A stretch of DNA of 64,000 nucleotides from Hysterangium stoloniferum (GCA_015178975.1 WHVD01000067.1:124001-188000), one strand, 5' to 3'; counted from the stretch's first letter, positions 1-11,425 are shown. The notes: generated from the letters alone by a model not told the origin. A program made the numbers and translations.

Positions 1-1667
1 CATAGCATGTCTGGGAACAGATCTGTTCTTGATGCAGCCCATTGGGCCAACTGTAACCACGTTATAGAATACCACATTGGACGCATAAAAATTGGACTTG
101 CCTTGATAAAAGTCGGACCTGCCTTCTGCATTTGCCGCACCAAGAAATCGTACCACACCACAGCACCCCACCTCTCACCCTCCCGACCGTTTAATTGCAA
201 CATCCTTCGTTTCATCCTCTCCTTTGCATTCGCCGATTCTTTCCATTGTGGCTCGCCGGAACCTACCGCACCAACCAGCAATAATGGGGAAGATATTAAC
301 ACCGGAACAAAAAGAATACACAAATACATAAATCTCCGTGCAGTCAACAGTGGGTCCAAAATATATCTCTTTAGGGTATCTGTGATTCGCCTCCATAGCG
401 GCGGCTCGTATTCATGAGGTGAATGGATGAACAGTTCGGAATGGGTGGGCCTTTCGGGACAGGGCATTATAGCTGGAGATGAAAACAATGGTGCTATGAC
501 TGATTTTTGGGGAATTGTGTGGGCAATTGCGAGACCTCCGAGGGGCACTAGAAGGAGCAAATAGGGAGAAAATCGCCAGCGGGACCGGTGAAAGTGTGAG
601 TCTTTTGAATAGGCTCGAAAATTGAAAATGGTGCGGCTAACTGGACGCCGTGCACAGAGAGATGTGTGGTGAAAGGATAGATACATGCATCCCTGGATGC
701 ATGGAGGCAAGTGTGAGGGGAGACAATGAAGTAACATCCTCACTATAAATGTTGTCTAAGTTTTTATTTGGAGACACACGAGTGCTGAAGCCTACCTCTT
801 AACTCAAGACAAGGTCGTTAGAATACACCGGGAGGTAAAGCAAAGGATTGTGATGAACAGAAGATGTTCATTCAGGCTCATACCACCACGGTCTGAAGTC
901 CAACTGTTGTCCAACGAACCAGCCTTGGCGTCATAACGGCGGCGGATCTAACCTGAGCGGCATCTTTCTATTATGTAATGAGATAACGGATCGGAGCTGG
1001 ACCCTTGCCAACCAGAGTTTTACAAATTTCTCCCCGAGAACGCGACAGCGGCATCGTGTTGCAATGAATACTTAGATCTGAAGTTGTTGCCGAAGACCAC
1101 ACAGCAGGGAACTGCTGAAGATCCGTTACTTCGAGCATACTGATCCAAAACACACATAGCTTGGAGCGCCTGATAATCTACTCACCTTTGTCTTTGTTGA
1201 ATATTTGTACGGACTAATAGTTCCTAATGAGGTATTGTATTTTGAACCTAGAGGTGATGACTAGAATCGGGGTGAAAACTGGTGACTGGGCCAGGCGTTT
1301 GGCTCGATTGCATACTATATGTATAGCACTAAGACATTTTACACCTGCCCGATGTCCAGAGCTCTCTGGATAAATTCATACTTTGGCTATGATATATCAA
1401 TATTGTTAAATGGTAGCCGAATCCCTGCCATCTAGAACGAGTGTTATTTTGAGCGGTTTAAAAAGATAAACACAAAATCGTCTCGTTGTCCGCGATCAGA
1501 GTCTCATGTAGGATTACGTGGGGAAGGTTAATGCGCGATATCAGATGAATTATCAAGATTTCAATTTATTCACGATTTATCAATGAACACTGCACAGTTA
1601 TACAAAAAAGCATTCATTTTACAAAAGCTTGCTGGCCTGCAATGTATTTTCTTCAGACGAAGTACCA
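1..1667. other. Intergenic / no gene recognised
   Basis: I find no convincing gene in this stretch. The open frames are short (at most about 136 codons at 7-417), overlap on both strands and lack recognisable motifs or a splice pattern linking them. Base composition is ordinary and there is no clear tandem repeat. It could hold the distal part of a gene that starts outside the window. The downstream end of the beta-fg gene begins at its right edge. Confidence 0.5.
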
Positions 1668-2571
1668 TTAAGAAATTTCGCCACGTACCATTCCCATGAG
1701 ACTACCCAACCCACCGCTGTTGTGGCCTCCCATGAAACCACCACCTGAGAGCTTTGACTATAATAACTGGTTTAATAAAAGAATGTCGGGTCAATAATAT
1801 CACTTACCTGGACAACCAATTTCATCATGGTCATGGCAGCGCTGTTAATAACTTCCTGCTTGCCTCCCGACGAAGCTCCACCGCTGTGGTCAAATAGCTT
1901 CGTCGCCTCGCCCATGGCCATCGAGACGAGTTCAGAGGTTCCACCTCCGCCTTTACCGCCCTTCTGGGTAAACATCTTCAAAGCCTACATAGTGATACTT
2001 GGATAAACGTGAAAACGAGAATTAGGGCATTCCTTCATACCTGCATGGCAGCAGCAGCGCCCATGCCACCCGCATCGAGACCTTTTGCGTTGCCTCCCTC
2101 GTAGGCCTCTGTATGTGCACGCTTGAGGTGTTCTTCGTCTACTGGGTGGACATGCTCGCTCTGCCAGCAAGTCAGCCACAGAATGTAATAAGAAAGCGGG
2201 CGCAATACCTTGTTGTTGTTAAGGTGATGCAATGCGGAGGCAAACAAGGAACTGTCTTCAGAAGCAGATTCTCCCGCATGTGAGCTAGCTCTCTTGACAA
2301 CGTCGTCGTGGTCGACTACAGTCATTCAATCAGTGTAAGAATACACTAACATACTAGTAGAAGAGATAAGGACTAACGGTCAGGTTGCGGTTCATGATGT
2401 CTCCGGTCCTGTACATCGTCATCATGGTGCTGTTGCTGTTGTTGATGGTGGCCTTCACCTTGGTTCTCTTGGTACGCTTCGTAGCCCTTCTTTGCAAGAT
2501 TTATGAAGCTGTCCTAAAGTGTGTGTTGGCTAAAATGCTACAAAGCACGAGAAGGATGTAAAACGTACCAT
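1668..2571 (-). CDS. beta-fg: Beta-flanking protein (MAT-A flank), 6 exons
   Basis: Model: complement of 1668-1757, 1808-1984, 2041-2160, 2209-2315, 2378-2513 and 2569-2571, summing to 633 nt and 210 aa. The protein is a small soluble family member: start MDSFINLAKKGYEAYQE, a Gln/His-rich stretch, then SSLFASALHHLNNNK, HTEAYEGGNAKGL, GMGAAAAMQALKMFTQKGG and a Gly-rich end with INSAAMTMMKLVVQ and GGLGSLMGM. This matches my memory of the fungal 'beta-flanking protein' family of unknown biochemical function, which borders the A mating-type locus in Coprinopsis and its relatives. The first coding exon is only the ATG, followed directly by GTACGT; the reading frame of exon 2 (GAC AGC TTC) requires this. 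Finding it on the side opposite MIP supports both identifications. The family name is from memory and unverified. Confidence 0.8.
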
Positions 2572-3201
2572 GTTGAGGGGGAGTGGAAACTGGGGTTGTT
2601 ACCTTGGGCTGTGCCATTTAAACTGTAGCCCGAAGGGATCGATGAATGCAACCCTGTTCACTGGCGTTCTCCGTCGAACGGCGTTTCTCAGGTACCAAGG
2701 CTATATGATCTGGAGTCTCATTCATTCTCAAATTCAGGTCTTTATTCTTCTGTTTGCGACGGTTGACAGCAAGTTGACAGTACTGCTGCATGCAATAGTT
2801 CACGTGGCATAATCTACTCTCTATTACTTCCTACTACCCTGAGAAAGACCTTTAAGTTGCTAGCATGAATACAGCTGGGCTGTTTTGTTTCAAAATTAGG
2901 TTGCTTAGGGTGAAGTTTGCCTGGGAATTATTGTAAGGTGCCCATCAGCTACTATAGTAGCCGTGCACTGAATATTCCGCTTCTTGGATCTACCACCACC
3001 ACCTTGGCTCAGATCGTTTATTATAATTCCTTGAATATAGCATGATTATCCTTATTCCCAATGATGTTTTCCTCATAGTATTTCATTAGTATCATCCTAG
3101 AAAATAAACAGTTTTATGGCAAACGCGAACTACGACGCGTCTGTCACAGGTGACACGTGATCAACTTGAACATCCACTGCTCTTTTGGCCTTCTCTCTTT
3201 C
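2572..3201. other. Intergenic region between beta-fg and Pom34-like gene
   Basis: Divergent intergenic space of about 630 bp that must hold both promoters. Apart from short chance frames I see no gene, and no strong TATA box or palindrome. Confidence 0.5.
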
Positions 3202-4010
3202 ATGTTACCACCACCAGCTAGTCCTGCCGTTAAATCGAAATCAGGATGGACTCTACGAGTACCACGAGAAATTGCACTCACTATGCTCAGAAATAACATC
3301 GGTGGGCTCCTCGCCATCTTCTTGTTCAACTGGTTTTTCCCCATCTATCCACAAATGAAAGCACTCCTCTTGCCAACTCCATGGCGGGATCAATTTCATA
3401 CTGTAGGTGTGTAGTGGATGGCCGTATCAGAATTACCGCCAGCACTCATCGGGCCGTTAGAATTGGCCCTCCTTTCTCTTTTCTTTGGAAGCAACATCAT
3501 GGTGGCGCTTGTGTCCATCCGTTATCCGCGTCCGCCATACCCACCTCTACGGACCCCAACAAAACTCCCTTCTAAAGTAACTCCCGTACGGAGGCCCATC
3601 AAGGGACTGGGCACATCGGCGGTATAAAGACATTTTGATCAGTCCCGTGACGCGAAACTAACATGGCTTGGCTTGTTTAGACAAACAATCTCTCCGGAGC
3701 CAATAGGTCTATATCTAGCTCGGGATACGCATCGACGCCTGGGTCCGCAAGATCGCGGATGCTAGACTTTAGCATTCCATCCTCGATTGGCACGCCATTG
3801 CCGCTGAATCAGTCGGGGTCGACATCGCTTTCTGCGTCTGGGTCCGCCAATTCGTCGCCTTTGGCTGCGTATCGTGGACGTCATCCTAGACAATCGGGTC
3901 GTGAGTGCTGTGTTATTTTTTCTGAGAAGAGCACTTAAAGGCTGTATTTAGAACCGATCGATACGCGTATTCTATGCGATTTAACTGCTACTGATGACGA
4001 ACAATACTGA
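3202..4010 (+). pseudogene. Pom34-like membrane nucleoporin, in-frame TAG
   Basis: Three exons fit: 3202-3621, 3681-3900 and 3952-4010 (699 nt, 233 codons). They contain two hydrophobic segments (MLRNNIGGLLAIFLFNWFF and ELPPALIGPLELALLSLFFG), then the basic KVTPVRRPIKGLG, a Ser-rich tail (SRMLDFSIPSSIGTPLPL) and an acidic end (TATDDEQY). This layout recalls fungal integral membrane nucleoporins of the Pom34 (NPCC) type, which anchor the nuclear pore in the envelope; the assignment is from memory. The frame is broken by TAG at 3412-3414 (codon 71), inside a short GTAGGTGTGTAG stretch, just before the well-kept second membrane segment. Everything downstream stays open and splices correctly, so it is a recent nonsense lesion, a read-through or a sequencing error. 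The last exon lies at the left edge of the HD1 segmental duplication. Confidence 0.5.
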
Positions 4011-6720
4011 ATAATACGGAATGTTATACCTTGGTTATTTAGGTGAGATTATTGTTGTCCTGGGTGGTGAAATTGTCCAAATGTTTATGTCGTTGAAGGT
4101 CGTTTTGTCTAGAACAGACTGCATCGCTTGCGAATGGATTCTTGCCATCGCCACCAAGTGTAGTTTATTTAAACATCCTTTGCAAGAAATCCAGCCACTT
4201 GGAGCCAATGCGTCTCACTATACAGTTTATGTGCTTCATGACGGTTCTTTGTGAGAGGGATCATAATTAAGTTGCAGTTTCACAATCATCTAGTAGTATA
4301 AGTATTGAAGGCTTTGTGTGATATATTGATACACATGAATTACGATACAGTGCATAGAACAATGGCAGTAACATGACAGCAATTTGTTGAACAACAATAG
4401 CAAACCAGAAAATAAGATAAGCCAAGGAAACTCAGGAAATGACATGGGTAGCGATAGAGCTTGATATGTGGGATAGACGTTATGCGAAAAGAAAACAAGG
4501 TAACCGCATGATGGGATATCAATAGCAATGCAATGCAAATTCAAAACAGCTGAATATTAAGATATCATCAGCAACCGCGCATAAATCAGAGAAGAATGCC
4601 ACTCACGAAAATAAAAGAGAGACCAGATCAATCGTCTTCTAACTCACGCTCCATCTCAGCAATACGGGAACGTTCACGCTCAAGCGCTGCCTTTTTCTCC
4701 TCCAACTCAGCAATAAGTGCACGTTCATGCTCAAGCGCTGCCTTTTTCTCCTTTAACTCCTTCCGCTTCTTCTCCTTACTTAACGCCTTCTCCGACAACT
4801 CTGCAGTCATTGCTGTTTGTTCCGGAGGTGATGTCGCAAGAACTGACATTCCCCAAGCCGGAGAACCGGATGATGAACGCGAGAGTTCTTCAGGCGTACA
4901 CGGCACTGACTCTTGGTACTCGAAGCCCATATCGTTGAATGCATCAGCAGACATGAAACCAGTCATTAGACCGCTTAAATCGACTGAGTGACTTTCCGGC
5001 ATCTCGACAGCTGGATTATTTGATTGTTGCGGCCACAGCGATGAAAAGCTATAGTTTGACAAGTCAAGTTGTAACTGTTGTTCCTGCTCTTGCTGCACAA
5101 GAGGTGTTTGCGAGTCGACGACTTGAAAACTTTGCTGCTGCTGGAACATCTGCAGTAGCTGAGAGAAATCGCCTTGAGGTTCGGCATCAACAACGCTTGA
5201 CATTTCAAAAGGAGCCATTCCAGTGCTTGACCAATCATAAACACCAACTTCTAGCGGTATCGAGGCGTCAGGTAAGGCCATTTGGACAGGCTCGGGGTTC
5301 GAGTTGTTAAGTCCTAAAACGGTCTCGATATCGAGGGGTATATAGCTAGACCGCCTGCGTCCGGACAGTGTTGGTGTCATATTGGTAGAATGGGTAGGTG
5401 CGAACAACGAGGAAGGAATTGGCAGGGCTGGGATAACTTCGGAAGGGGTGGGGACGACAGCAGGCTTAGCACGTTTTGCATGTGGTGTAGGGATACTCTC
5501 ATCGGTATCATGGGTTCGTTTTTGGCCTCGAAACGGTATACTGGGGTCGGCAACTATAGTCTCGGTCGGGTTCACTGAGAAGTCAAATACGTCATTGTGA
5601 GGGGTGGTAATATCTGTCAAGTGCATTGGTTGATCAAAGCTGAAGTGATAGTTGAAGGATGATGGGATTTCGAGAGCGGAAGCTAATTGCTCGGGGATAT
5701 TGGACGAAGATCTAATGATATACATAAATGAGCATTGTAATTTCTCTGGAAATGCAGATGAACATACTTGGTACGCTTATATGGCCGTTCATCATCACCG
5801 CTATCCGACCATGATAGAGATGGAACTCGATTGTCGGACGAATCGGATGAGAAGGAGAAAGATGACAAGGAAGACGAGGGAGAAACATTTCGAATGCCGT
5901 CAAATCCACCATCCTCGTGCAAGTCCTTTCGCTTGCCGCCCGCGACAAGCTTTGGCCGCTCCGGGACTTCCTCCTCTTCCTCTACGACATCAAAGAGCGA
6001 AGAAAGCGATGAGGTTCGCTGTTTCTTCGACTGTTTCTCCTGCTCCTCCTCTTCGCGCTGCATACGTTTCGTGACCTTATCAGCCTTGCGCAATGCCTCA
6101 GCCTGCATCTTCCGCTTCTGCCGCTCAAATTCTCGTTGTTCTTTTAACATATCTTTCTCTCTCCGACGAAGTTCACGTTCTTCTTCAGTCTCGCGCTTTT
6201 TCGCCGCTAAACGGTCTTCCTCGGGTGTTGGATTGACAAGCTCATCCAGGCCATCTAGGTCTTCGATCCACGCGCTGGTACGAGTTTTTCGGTCGTACAT
6301 CGACTCAACGCTCTCCTTCATCTCCATGAACTCCGTAACAATGCGGCTATCAACCGGATTACGAGGATCCGGACGAACAAAAACTCTCTTCGCAAGGTCA
6401 ATCATCTCATCACGGTTCCCATTACACCGTCTCTTGAGGATATCAGCCCATCCACATCGCCGACGGGCATTAGTGAACCAGTTGGTGATAGTGGTGACTG
6501 TGACACAGGTGTTATTTGTCTTGTCGACGATGGCTTGTTTTTCGTCGCGTGTAGGGTATGGGTTGAAGATGTTGGCGACGAAGAACTTGTAAGCGTGTTC
6601 GATGAATTCGGGGAGAGGGTTAGGGTCTGAGGCAGAGCGGGCAGATTCGCTTATTGACATTGTAGAGCCGTTGCGTGTGGGAAGGATGGGAGCGAGGGCG
6701 GATGCGATGGGGGTGGAAGT
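3951..6720. repeat. Segmental duplication copy 1 (HD1 body plus 3' flank)
   Basis: This block is repeated in direct orientation at 24860-27552. The left edge lies at the last intron/exon junction of the Pom34-like gene (AGAACCGATCGAT here, AGAACGGATCGAT in the copy) and the right edge is sharp at 6720/6721, where the two HD1 N-terminal regions start to differ. The non-coding 3' flank (about 4011-4627) is alignable by eye but clearly diverged. The homeodomain part (6391-6720) looks identical between the copies. Confidence 0.85.
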
Positions 6721-7038
6721 TGGATAGCGCAAAGGTTGTAGGGATGGCTTGAGGGCGCGAGATGATGTTAACGATGCTGTGGGAATGCTGGACTCTGATG
6801 GTAAGATTTCATTCCACTCAGCGATAAGACCGGAGGTCGTGGACGAAGCCGTGTGTTGCATATCTGCTATTTGAATTTTTAACATCTCTAGACTGTTCGT
6901 CATCACTTCTAGCATTTCCCAGGACGAAGTATCCGACGAAGACAGTATTTTCGGATTAAAGGCAAGGACCTTATCGGCGGGCCCATCAACGGCAGTCAGG
7001 TCGCTTTCGATAGAGCTCAGCAAGTCTCGTAGCGACAT
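4628..7038 (-). CDS. HD1 homeodomain mating-type protein, copy 1
   Basis: Model: exon 1 7038-5768 and exon 2 5711-4628 with a 56-nt GTATGT...TTAG intron, giving 784 aa. The N-terminal region (1-96) starts MSLRDLLSSIESDL and is the expected dimerisation/specificity domain. A TALE-type homeodomain lies at about 145-203 (NPYPTRDEK, then WFTNARRRCGW at 187-197). A charged coiled-coil stretch rich in K, R and E follows (about 285-355), with likely nuclear localisation signals, then Ser-rich and acidic segments, a Gln-rich part and a C-terminal Glu/Lys/Arg coiled coil ending in a tandem 17-residue repeat. In Agaricomycetes HD1 pairs with HD2 from a compatible allele to switch on dikaryotic development. 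No HD2 partner lies beside it; its upstream side meets the transposon cluster. The two halves look like separate frames only because the intron is not a multiple of three. Confidence 0.9.
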
Positions 7039-7155
7039 CTCGTAACAGGGGGCTAGGGGCTTTACAAAAAGGCAGGATTAAGAGGTGTAATTTGGGTTGT
7101 AGGCAGATTGTGGTAGTGGTAAAAACTCGAGGCGTCTTTGGAAATATTCAACTTG

Positions 7156-7177
7156 GAGAACAATGGGGTCGGAGTTT
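7156..7177. promoter_or_regulatory. PRE/HMG-box-like element upstream of HD1-1
   Basis: On the plus strand the segment reads GAGAACAATGGGG, then TC and GGAGTTT. It lies about 118 bp upstream of the HD1-1 start codon. Very similar paired motifs sit upstream of the other HD genes in this window. The ACAAWGGG core resembles the pheromone response element bound by HMG-box factors such as Prf1 in Ustilago. Function is inferred from position and recurrence only. Confidence 0.5.
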
Positions 7178-7479
7178 AAAAACCGGTCTATTTCTATTTT
7201 GATTACATAAGCCTCATTACATCTATTTGCATTATGTAAGGCAAAGCGTCTAAATCACAGCGAATTTGTGCGGACAATATCTTGCTCAATTTTAGGTGTA
7301 TCAAGCTGAAATTTTGTAGATATAATATTATGATATGTAGCAAGCTTACATGGCTGTAATATATAAGAAAATATATTTATTTTAATTTCCCCCATTACAG
7401 CTGTTCTGAGTACCTGAGGCGGAGTTCAAAATTTAAAAAAAATCCTGCCACAGACAAATTGTGCCATATCTCCAGAATG

Positions 7480-7713
7480 AATGGCAATTAAGACATAATA
7501 ACATGATATGTGTATGATATTGTAAGGATCTATATATGTATGTATATGTTTAGCCTTATGAGAGGCTATTTAATATTCAGTGAAATATCATTGCAATGGT
7601 TCCCCTTCATTCAATTCTCTCTATATTTCTATATAAGCTGGTAAAGGTAATACTATGTATTGTATCTAAACATAACCTGAGTTGTGAGGCTTAACACTAC
7701 CTTTTGAAAAAGT
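7480..7713 (-). mobile_element. Copia-like LTR remnant
   Basis: Read on the minus strand, the block begins with GGTAGTGTTAAGCCTCACAA and continues through a GAATTGAATGAAGGGGAACC segment to an ATATTTCACTGAATATT stretch. The same order of segments, with substitutions, is found in plus orientation at 63538-63690. It is a diverged LTR fragment and lies between the HD1-1 promoter and the gypsy remnant. The left boundary is uncertain because the flanking 7178-7480 is AT-rich and featureless. Confidence 0.55.
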
Positions 7714-8947
7714 TATACTACTCACTATCTATCCCTCTAAGAATTCCTTCAAATATTTCTCATTCAGGCTGATGAGCAATTGTGGGTTAAGGGAGGTGAA
7801 TAGTGACTCATCCACTTTGTTGTCTCTGGGAAGGTTTCCCATGCCATTTGTGGGACTGTCTTCAGGGTTCCAACAGGTTCTACCAATTCCTGTTGTATAA
7901 TGAAGATGGCTCTTCAAGCTGGTGTATCCTCCCATGGTTTTTCCTCAGTTTTCTTGCTGAACAAGTTTGACATGATTGTCAGAAGGTTATCTTGGGCTGG
8001 GCTTGCTGAGCTAGGTGCTCATGATAACCTGGATAGGGGGTTGAAATTACTATGTACTCATCCAGCGTAGTATCTCCAGTCCTAGATATGCTGTGTACAC
8101 TGCCCCCCATATTGTCGATTGGTGTTTTCATATGATTTGGCCCATTGTAAAGCAGTGTGGTCTGTGATGAGAAGTACATGCTCTCCTTCCAGGAATGGCT
8201 GGAAGTGAACTAGACCCTCCTTAGCTGCTGATGCTTCCCATTCTGTGGCAGAGTAATTGCATTCTGGCTTCTTGAGAGTGCAGCTCCAGTATGCAATGAT
8301 GTGCTCTATGGTAATGTATGTAGGTATCCTCAAATATCTGTGCCCAGGAGTCCATCCAAGTGATTTCTAGTACTTTGGTTTTATAGTGGTAACAAAGGTT
8401 GGTACTATTTTTGACTGTGAAAATGCCAATTCCACTTGGATGTAAAGTTTGGTGTCCTTGAGGTCTTGTAAGGTCATTTTTTGCACTTGTGTTACGATCG
8501 GACAATCCCGCCGGACTCCGGGCACTAACCCGTATGCCCCCACACGCTACAAGCACCAATCGTCTGTTTATAGGATTTCCCACCTGGACTCCGTCACATC
8601 AAGACTCGTTACGTTCGACCTCATTACGACACATATCAGTCACCAGACTTCCCCCGGACTCCATCTCTGTCTATGTCCGTCTTCGTGCCACGCATCAGTC
8701 ACCGGACCCCGCTCAGAATCCCGTCACCGCTCTAATCGAGCCCCGTTCCCATTTTAGTCAAATGACCTGTCACGATTTAGGACTCCGCTTCCGCTCCATT
8801 TCCCGTTATGGGTTATGCTTTGTCATGATTCGGACTCCGCTCCATTCTGTTCCTAACACCAATTTGGTGTTTACTATTCCCGTTTTATGTTTTGTTAGTT
8901 TCGTTTCGTTATTACTGGATTTGGTATGTCATTCACTCCATGGTCTA

Positions 8948-9671
8948 TGTTAAGAACTAAAAACTGACTAAATGTCGGTGGCCGACAGGGACCGATCGGA
9001 AGGACTTGGCTTCAGCTTATGTGCTGCGCCCTCGCAAATATCCGTAGGGTGTCCTTAAATTTCGGGCAGGCGAAGACTAATCCTAAAGAGCTCCTCTCGG
9101 TGAGATACCAATCGGAACCGAAGGACAAGTCGAGCGTCGGGCCAAGGGGGTCGGGGCTGGGAGTGGGTGAGCGCACGCAAAGGTGGATGGGGGATTCTTA
9201 GTATGAGACTGTTACAGGCGTATGAGGGTATTCTGAGTCGATATTCTGATTGCCTAGTAACTACAACTACAGTGGGTTCATATACAAGTAACAGGCGTCT
9301 AGAAAATACTAATGGGGAGAAGGGTGGAAAACGGTATTAACAATAAGCTTGACTAGGAACGGGAGGTTTATGATTAGTTCGGAGGCCGATGATAACCGAG
9401 AGCGGGATTACGATAAAAGGAAATAGTTCAAGGACTACAAATATAGATAGACATATATGAAACATAAGATTGAATGGATCAACATAATAAAAGGGGACGT
9501 ATCAAAGTTTGACCAGACAATACGAGTTATTTTGATGTGGGCGTAAACGGAGTTTGATCTTCGCAAAAACATATGTCAGCTTTGGGGCCGATGGTTTCCG
9601 AGACGGTGACTTGAAACATTGATAGGTGGCGATAACCTCGGGACCAATAGGGTTGTGACACGGTTGTAACA
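8948..9671 (-). mobile_element. Solo LTR, family B copy 1
   Basis: Inserted inside LTR A copy a. It is bounded by TGTTAAGAACT and GGTTGTAACA and by the target duplication GTCTA at 8943-8947 and 9672-9676. It is 724 bp and has no coding content. It is in the opposite orientation to its host. Confidence 0.9.
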
Positions 9672-9842
9672 GTCTATATAAACTGGCAGATGTTGTACAT
9701 ACAATCCAGTCAGAAAATTAGCTTAGATTCCCCCCAGTAATCTAATAACATTTTCCACTCTAAAACCTTACTTGATTCACATTGCTCGCACTAGTCAGAG
9801 CCCACAGGCTCCAGCGCATCCATCACTCTCAACTATCTCGAC

Positions 9843-9985
9843 TCACAACCCACGACCTCCAACTTACGACCCACGACCCCCGACTTACAACCCACGACCC
9901 CCGACTTACAACCCACGACCCCCAACTTACAACCCACGACCCCCAACTTACAACCCACGACCCCCGACTTACGACCTACAACCCA
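9843..9985 (+). repeat. 21-bp minisatellite in LTR A
   Basis: About six to seven copies of a 21-bp unit, CCCACGACCCCCGACTTACAA with small variants. Because the unit is a multiple of three it makes spurious open frames such as repeated YNPRPPT. It is part of the LTR, not a gene. Its counterpart in copy e is a 15-bp array. Confidence 0.85.
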
Positions 9986-10239
9986 CGAACCCCACCCGGA
10001 CTCCCTGGGATCCCCGTCCGTCTGTTTGAAATTGGACAACACGATCTAGTGAGGGTGCAGCCTATAAGCTGAAGCCAAGTCCTACTGGATATCCCATGGG
10101 TTTCTCCAGAAACCCGGCCTGTGTGTGTATCCTAACAACTTGCTGGAGACAACACCCTAAGGTGAAATCAGAGGCATTTATGTAGAGATGATAGGGCATC
10201 CCACAGATAGGGTGTCCTAAGACTGGGGTAGAGCTCAAG

Positions 10240-11037
10240 TGTTAGGATACGTACAGGGCGGGTCTCCGGAGAAACCCGCAGAATATCCGGTAGGACTTGG
10301 CTTCAGCTTATAGGCTGCACCCTTGCTAAATCATGTTGTCCAATTTCAGACAGGCAGATGGGAATCCCGGGGAGTCTGGGCAGGGGTTGTGGTCGAGAGG
10401 TTGTAGGTCGGAGGTCATGGGTCGAGAGGTCATGAGTGGTGAAAGAGATAGATGCGCCGGAGCCTGTGGGCTCCGACTAGCATAAGCAGTGTAATTCAAG
10501 TAGGGGTTTAGAGCGGAAAATGTATTAGATTACTGGGGGGAATCTAAGCTGATTTTCTGACTGGATTGTATGTACAACATCTGCCAGTTTAAATAGACCA
10601 TGGAGTGAATGTCATACCAAATCCAGTAATGATGAAACGGAACGAGCAAAACATAAAATGGGAATAGTAAACACCAAATTGGTGTTAGGAACAGGATGGA
10701 ATGGAGCGGATTCTGAATAGTGACAAATCATAAACCATAATGGGAAATGGAGTGGGAGCGGAGTCTGAATCGTGACAGGTCATTTGACTAAAATGGGAAT
10801 GGGGCTCTGTTAGAGAGGTAATGGGTTTTCTGAGTGGGGTCCGGTGACTGACATGCAGGACGAGGTCGGAAATAGACAGAGATGGAGTCCGGTGGGTTTT
10901 CCAGTGACTGAAACACAACGTAACAAAGACGAACGTAGATGAGTCTGATGTACAGAGTCTGGCGGGAATTCCGGTGAACTGACAATGGGTGCATCTAAGT
11001 TAGTGCCCGGAGTCCAGTGGGATTTCTGGTTGTAACA
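10240..11037 (-). mobile_element. Solo LTR, family A copy b
   Basis: Begins TGTTAGGATACG and ends TGGTTGTAACA, with the perfect target duplication TCAAG at 10235-10239 and 11038-11042. It is 798 bp, inverted relative to copy a, and interrupts the same gypsy pol remnant. Confidence 0.9.
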
Positions 11038-11218
11038 TCAAGTTATTTTGATGTCATTGAAGGCTCTTTCCTGGTCTGCTTCCCAAGACCATCACATGCC
11101 CTTCTTGAGTAATGAGAAAAGTGGGGATACTGTCACAATCTACAAGCTCAAATTTCAATAATATTTAATTCAACTTCCTTTGACATTCCTTTGACATTCC
11201 AACTCAATTTCCAACTCA

Positions 11219-11425
11219 ACTATTCTTTGACTATTCTTTGACTATTCTTTGACTATTCTTTGACTATTCTTTGACTATTCTTTGACTATTCTTTGACTAT
11301 TCTTTGACTATTCTTTGACTATTCTTTGACTATTCTTTGACTATTCTTTGACTATTCTTTGACTATTCTTTGACTATTCTTTGACTATTCTTTGACTATT
11401 CTTTGGCTATTCTTTGACTATTCTT
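11219..11425 (+). repeat. 11-bp minisatellite (CTATTCTTTGA)n
   Basis: Roughly 18 to 19 near-perfect copies of CTATTCTTTGA, with one G variant near the right end. The array is preceded by two related TTTGACATTCC units. It lies in non-coding, transposon-derived sequence. Confidence 0.95.

Larger units (their letters stand above)
8490..10137 (+). mobile_element. Solo LTR, family A copy a (contains B1)
   Basis: The element starts TGTTACGATCGG and ends TATCCTAACA. It is flanked by the perfect target duplication ACTTG (8485-8489 and 10138-10142). Without the nested B1 insertion it is about 919 bp. It has the TG...CA ends of an LTR and no internal coding region, so it is a solo LTR. It carries a 21-bp tandem array and the motif shared by families A, B and E near its end. 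Confidence 0.9.
7736..11127 (-). mobile_element. Decayed Ty3/gypsy pol (RT/RNase H) split by LTR insertions
   Basis: The host element is read leftwards from about 11127. With the two LTR-type insertions removed it contains FNDIKITLSSTPVLGHPI, MPYHLYINASDFTLG, KMTLQDLKDTKLY, then NYSATEWEASAAKEGL, HFQPFLEGEHVLLITDHTAL and QWAKSYENTN, which is the RT-to-RNase H region of a Ty3/gypsy polyprotein with the conserved TDH motif. The frame shifts several times and stops appear beyond the RNase H part, so it is dead. Exposed pieces are 7736-8489, 10138-10239 and 11038-11127. The rest of pol is not contiguous here. A reverse-transcriptase start fragment of the same kind is at 24589-24804, but I cannot prove the two belong to one original insertion. 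Confidence 0.8.

Noticed and set aside
5683..5725. Frameshift splitting HD1-1 into two genes
   Set aside because: A 56-nt intron with GTATGT and TTAG, at the same site as in HD1-2 and HD1-3, joins the two frames exactly.
5768..6592. Long open frame (about 274 codons) on the plus strand antisense to HD1-1, and a similar one at 26765-27424
   Set aside because: It is Ser/Arg-rich mirror coding of the charged coiled coil of HD1. It has no domain of its own and occurs in both HD1 copies only because they are duplicates.
11219..11425. Possible CRISPR-like array
   Set aside because: The units are head-to-tail with no spacers, only 11 bp long, and the sequence is eukaryotic; it is a minisatellite.
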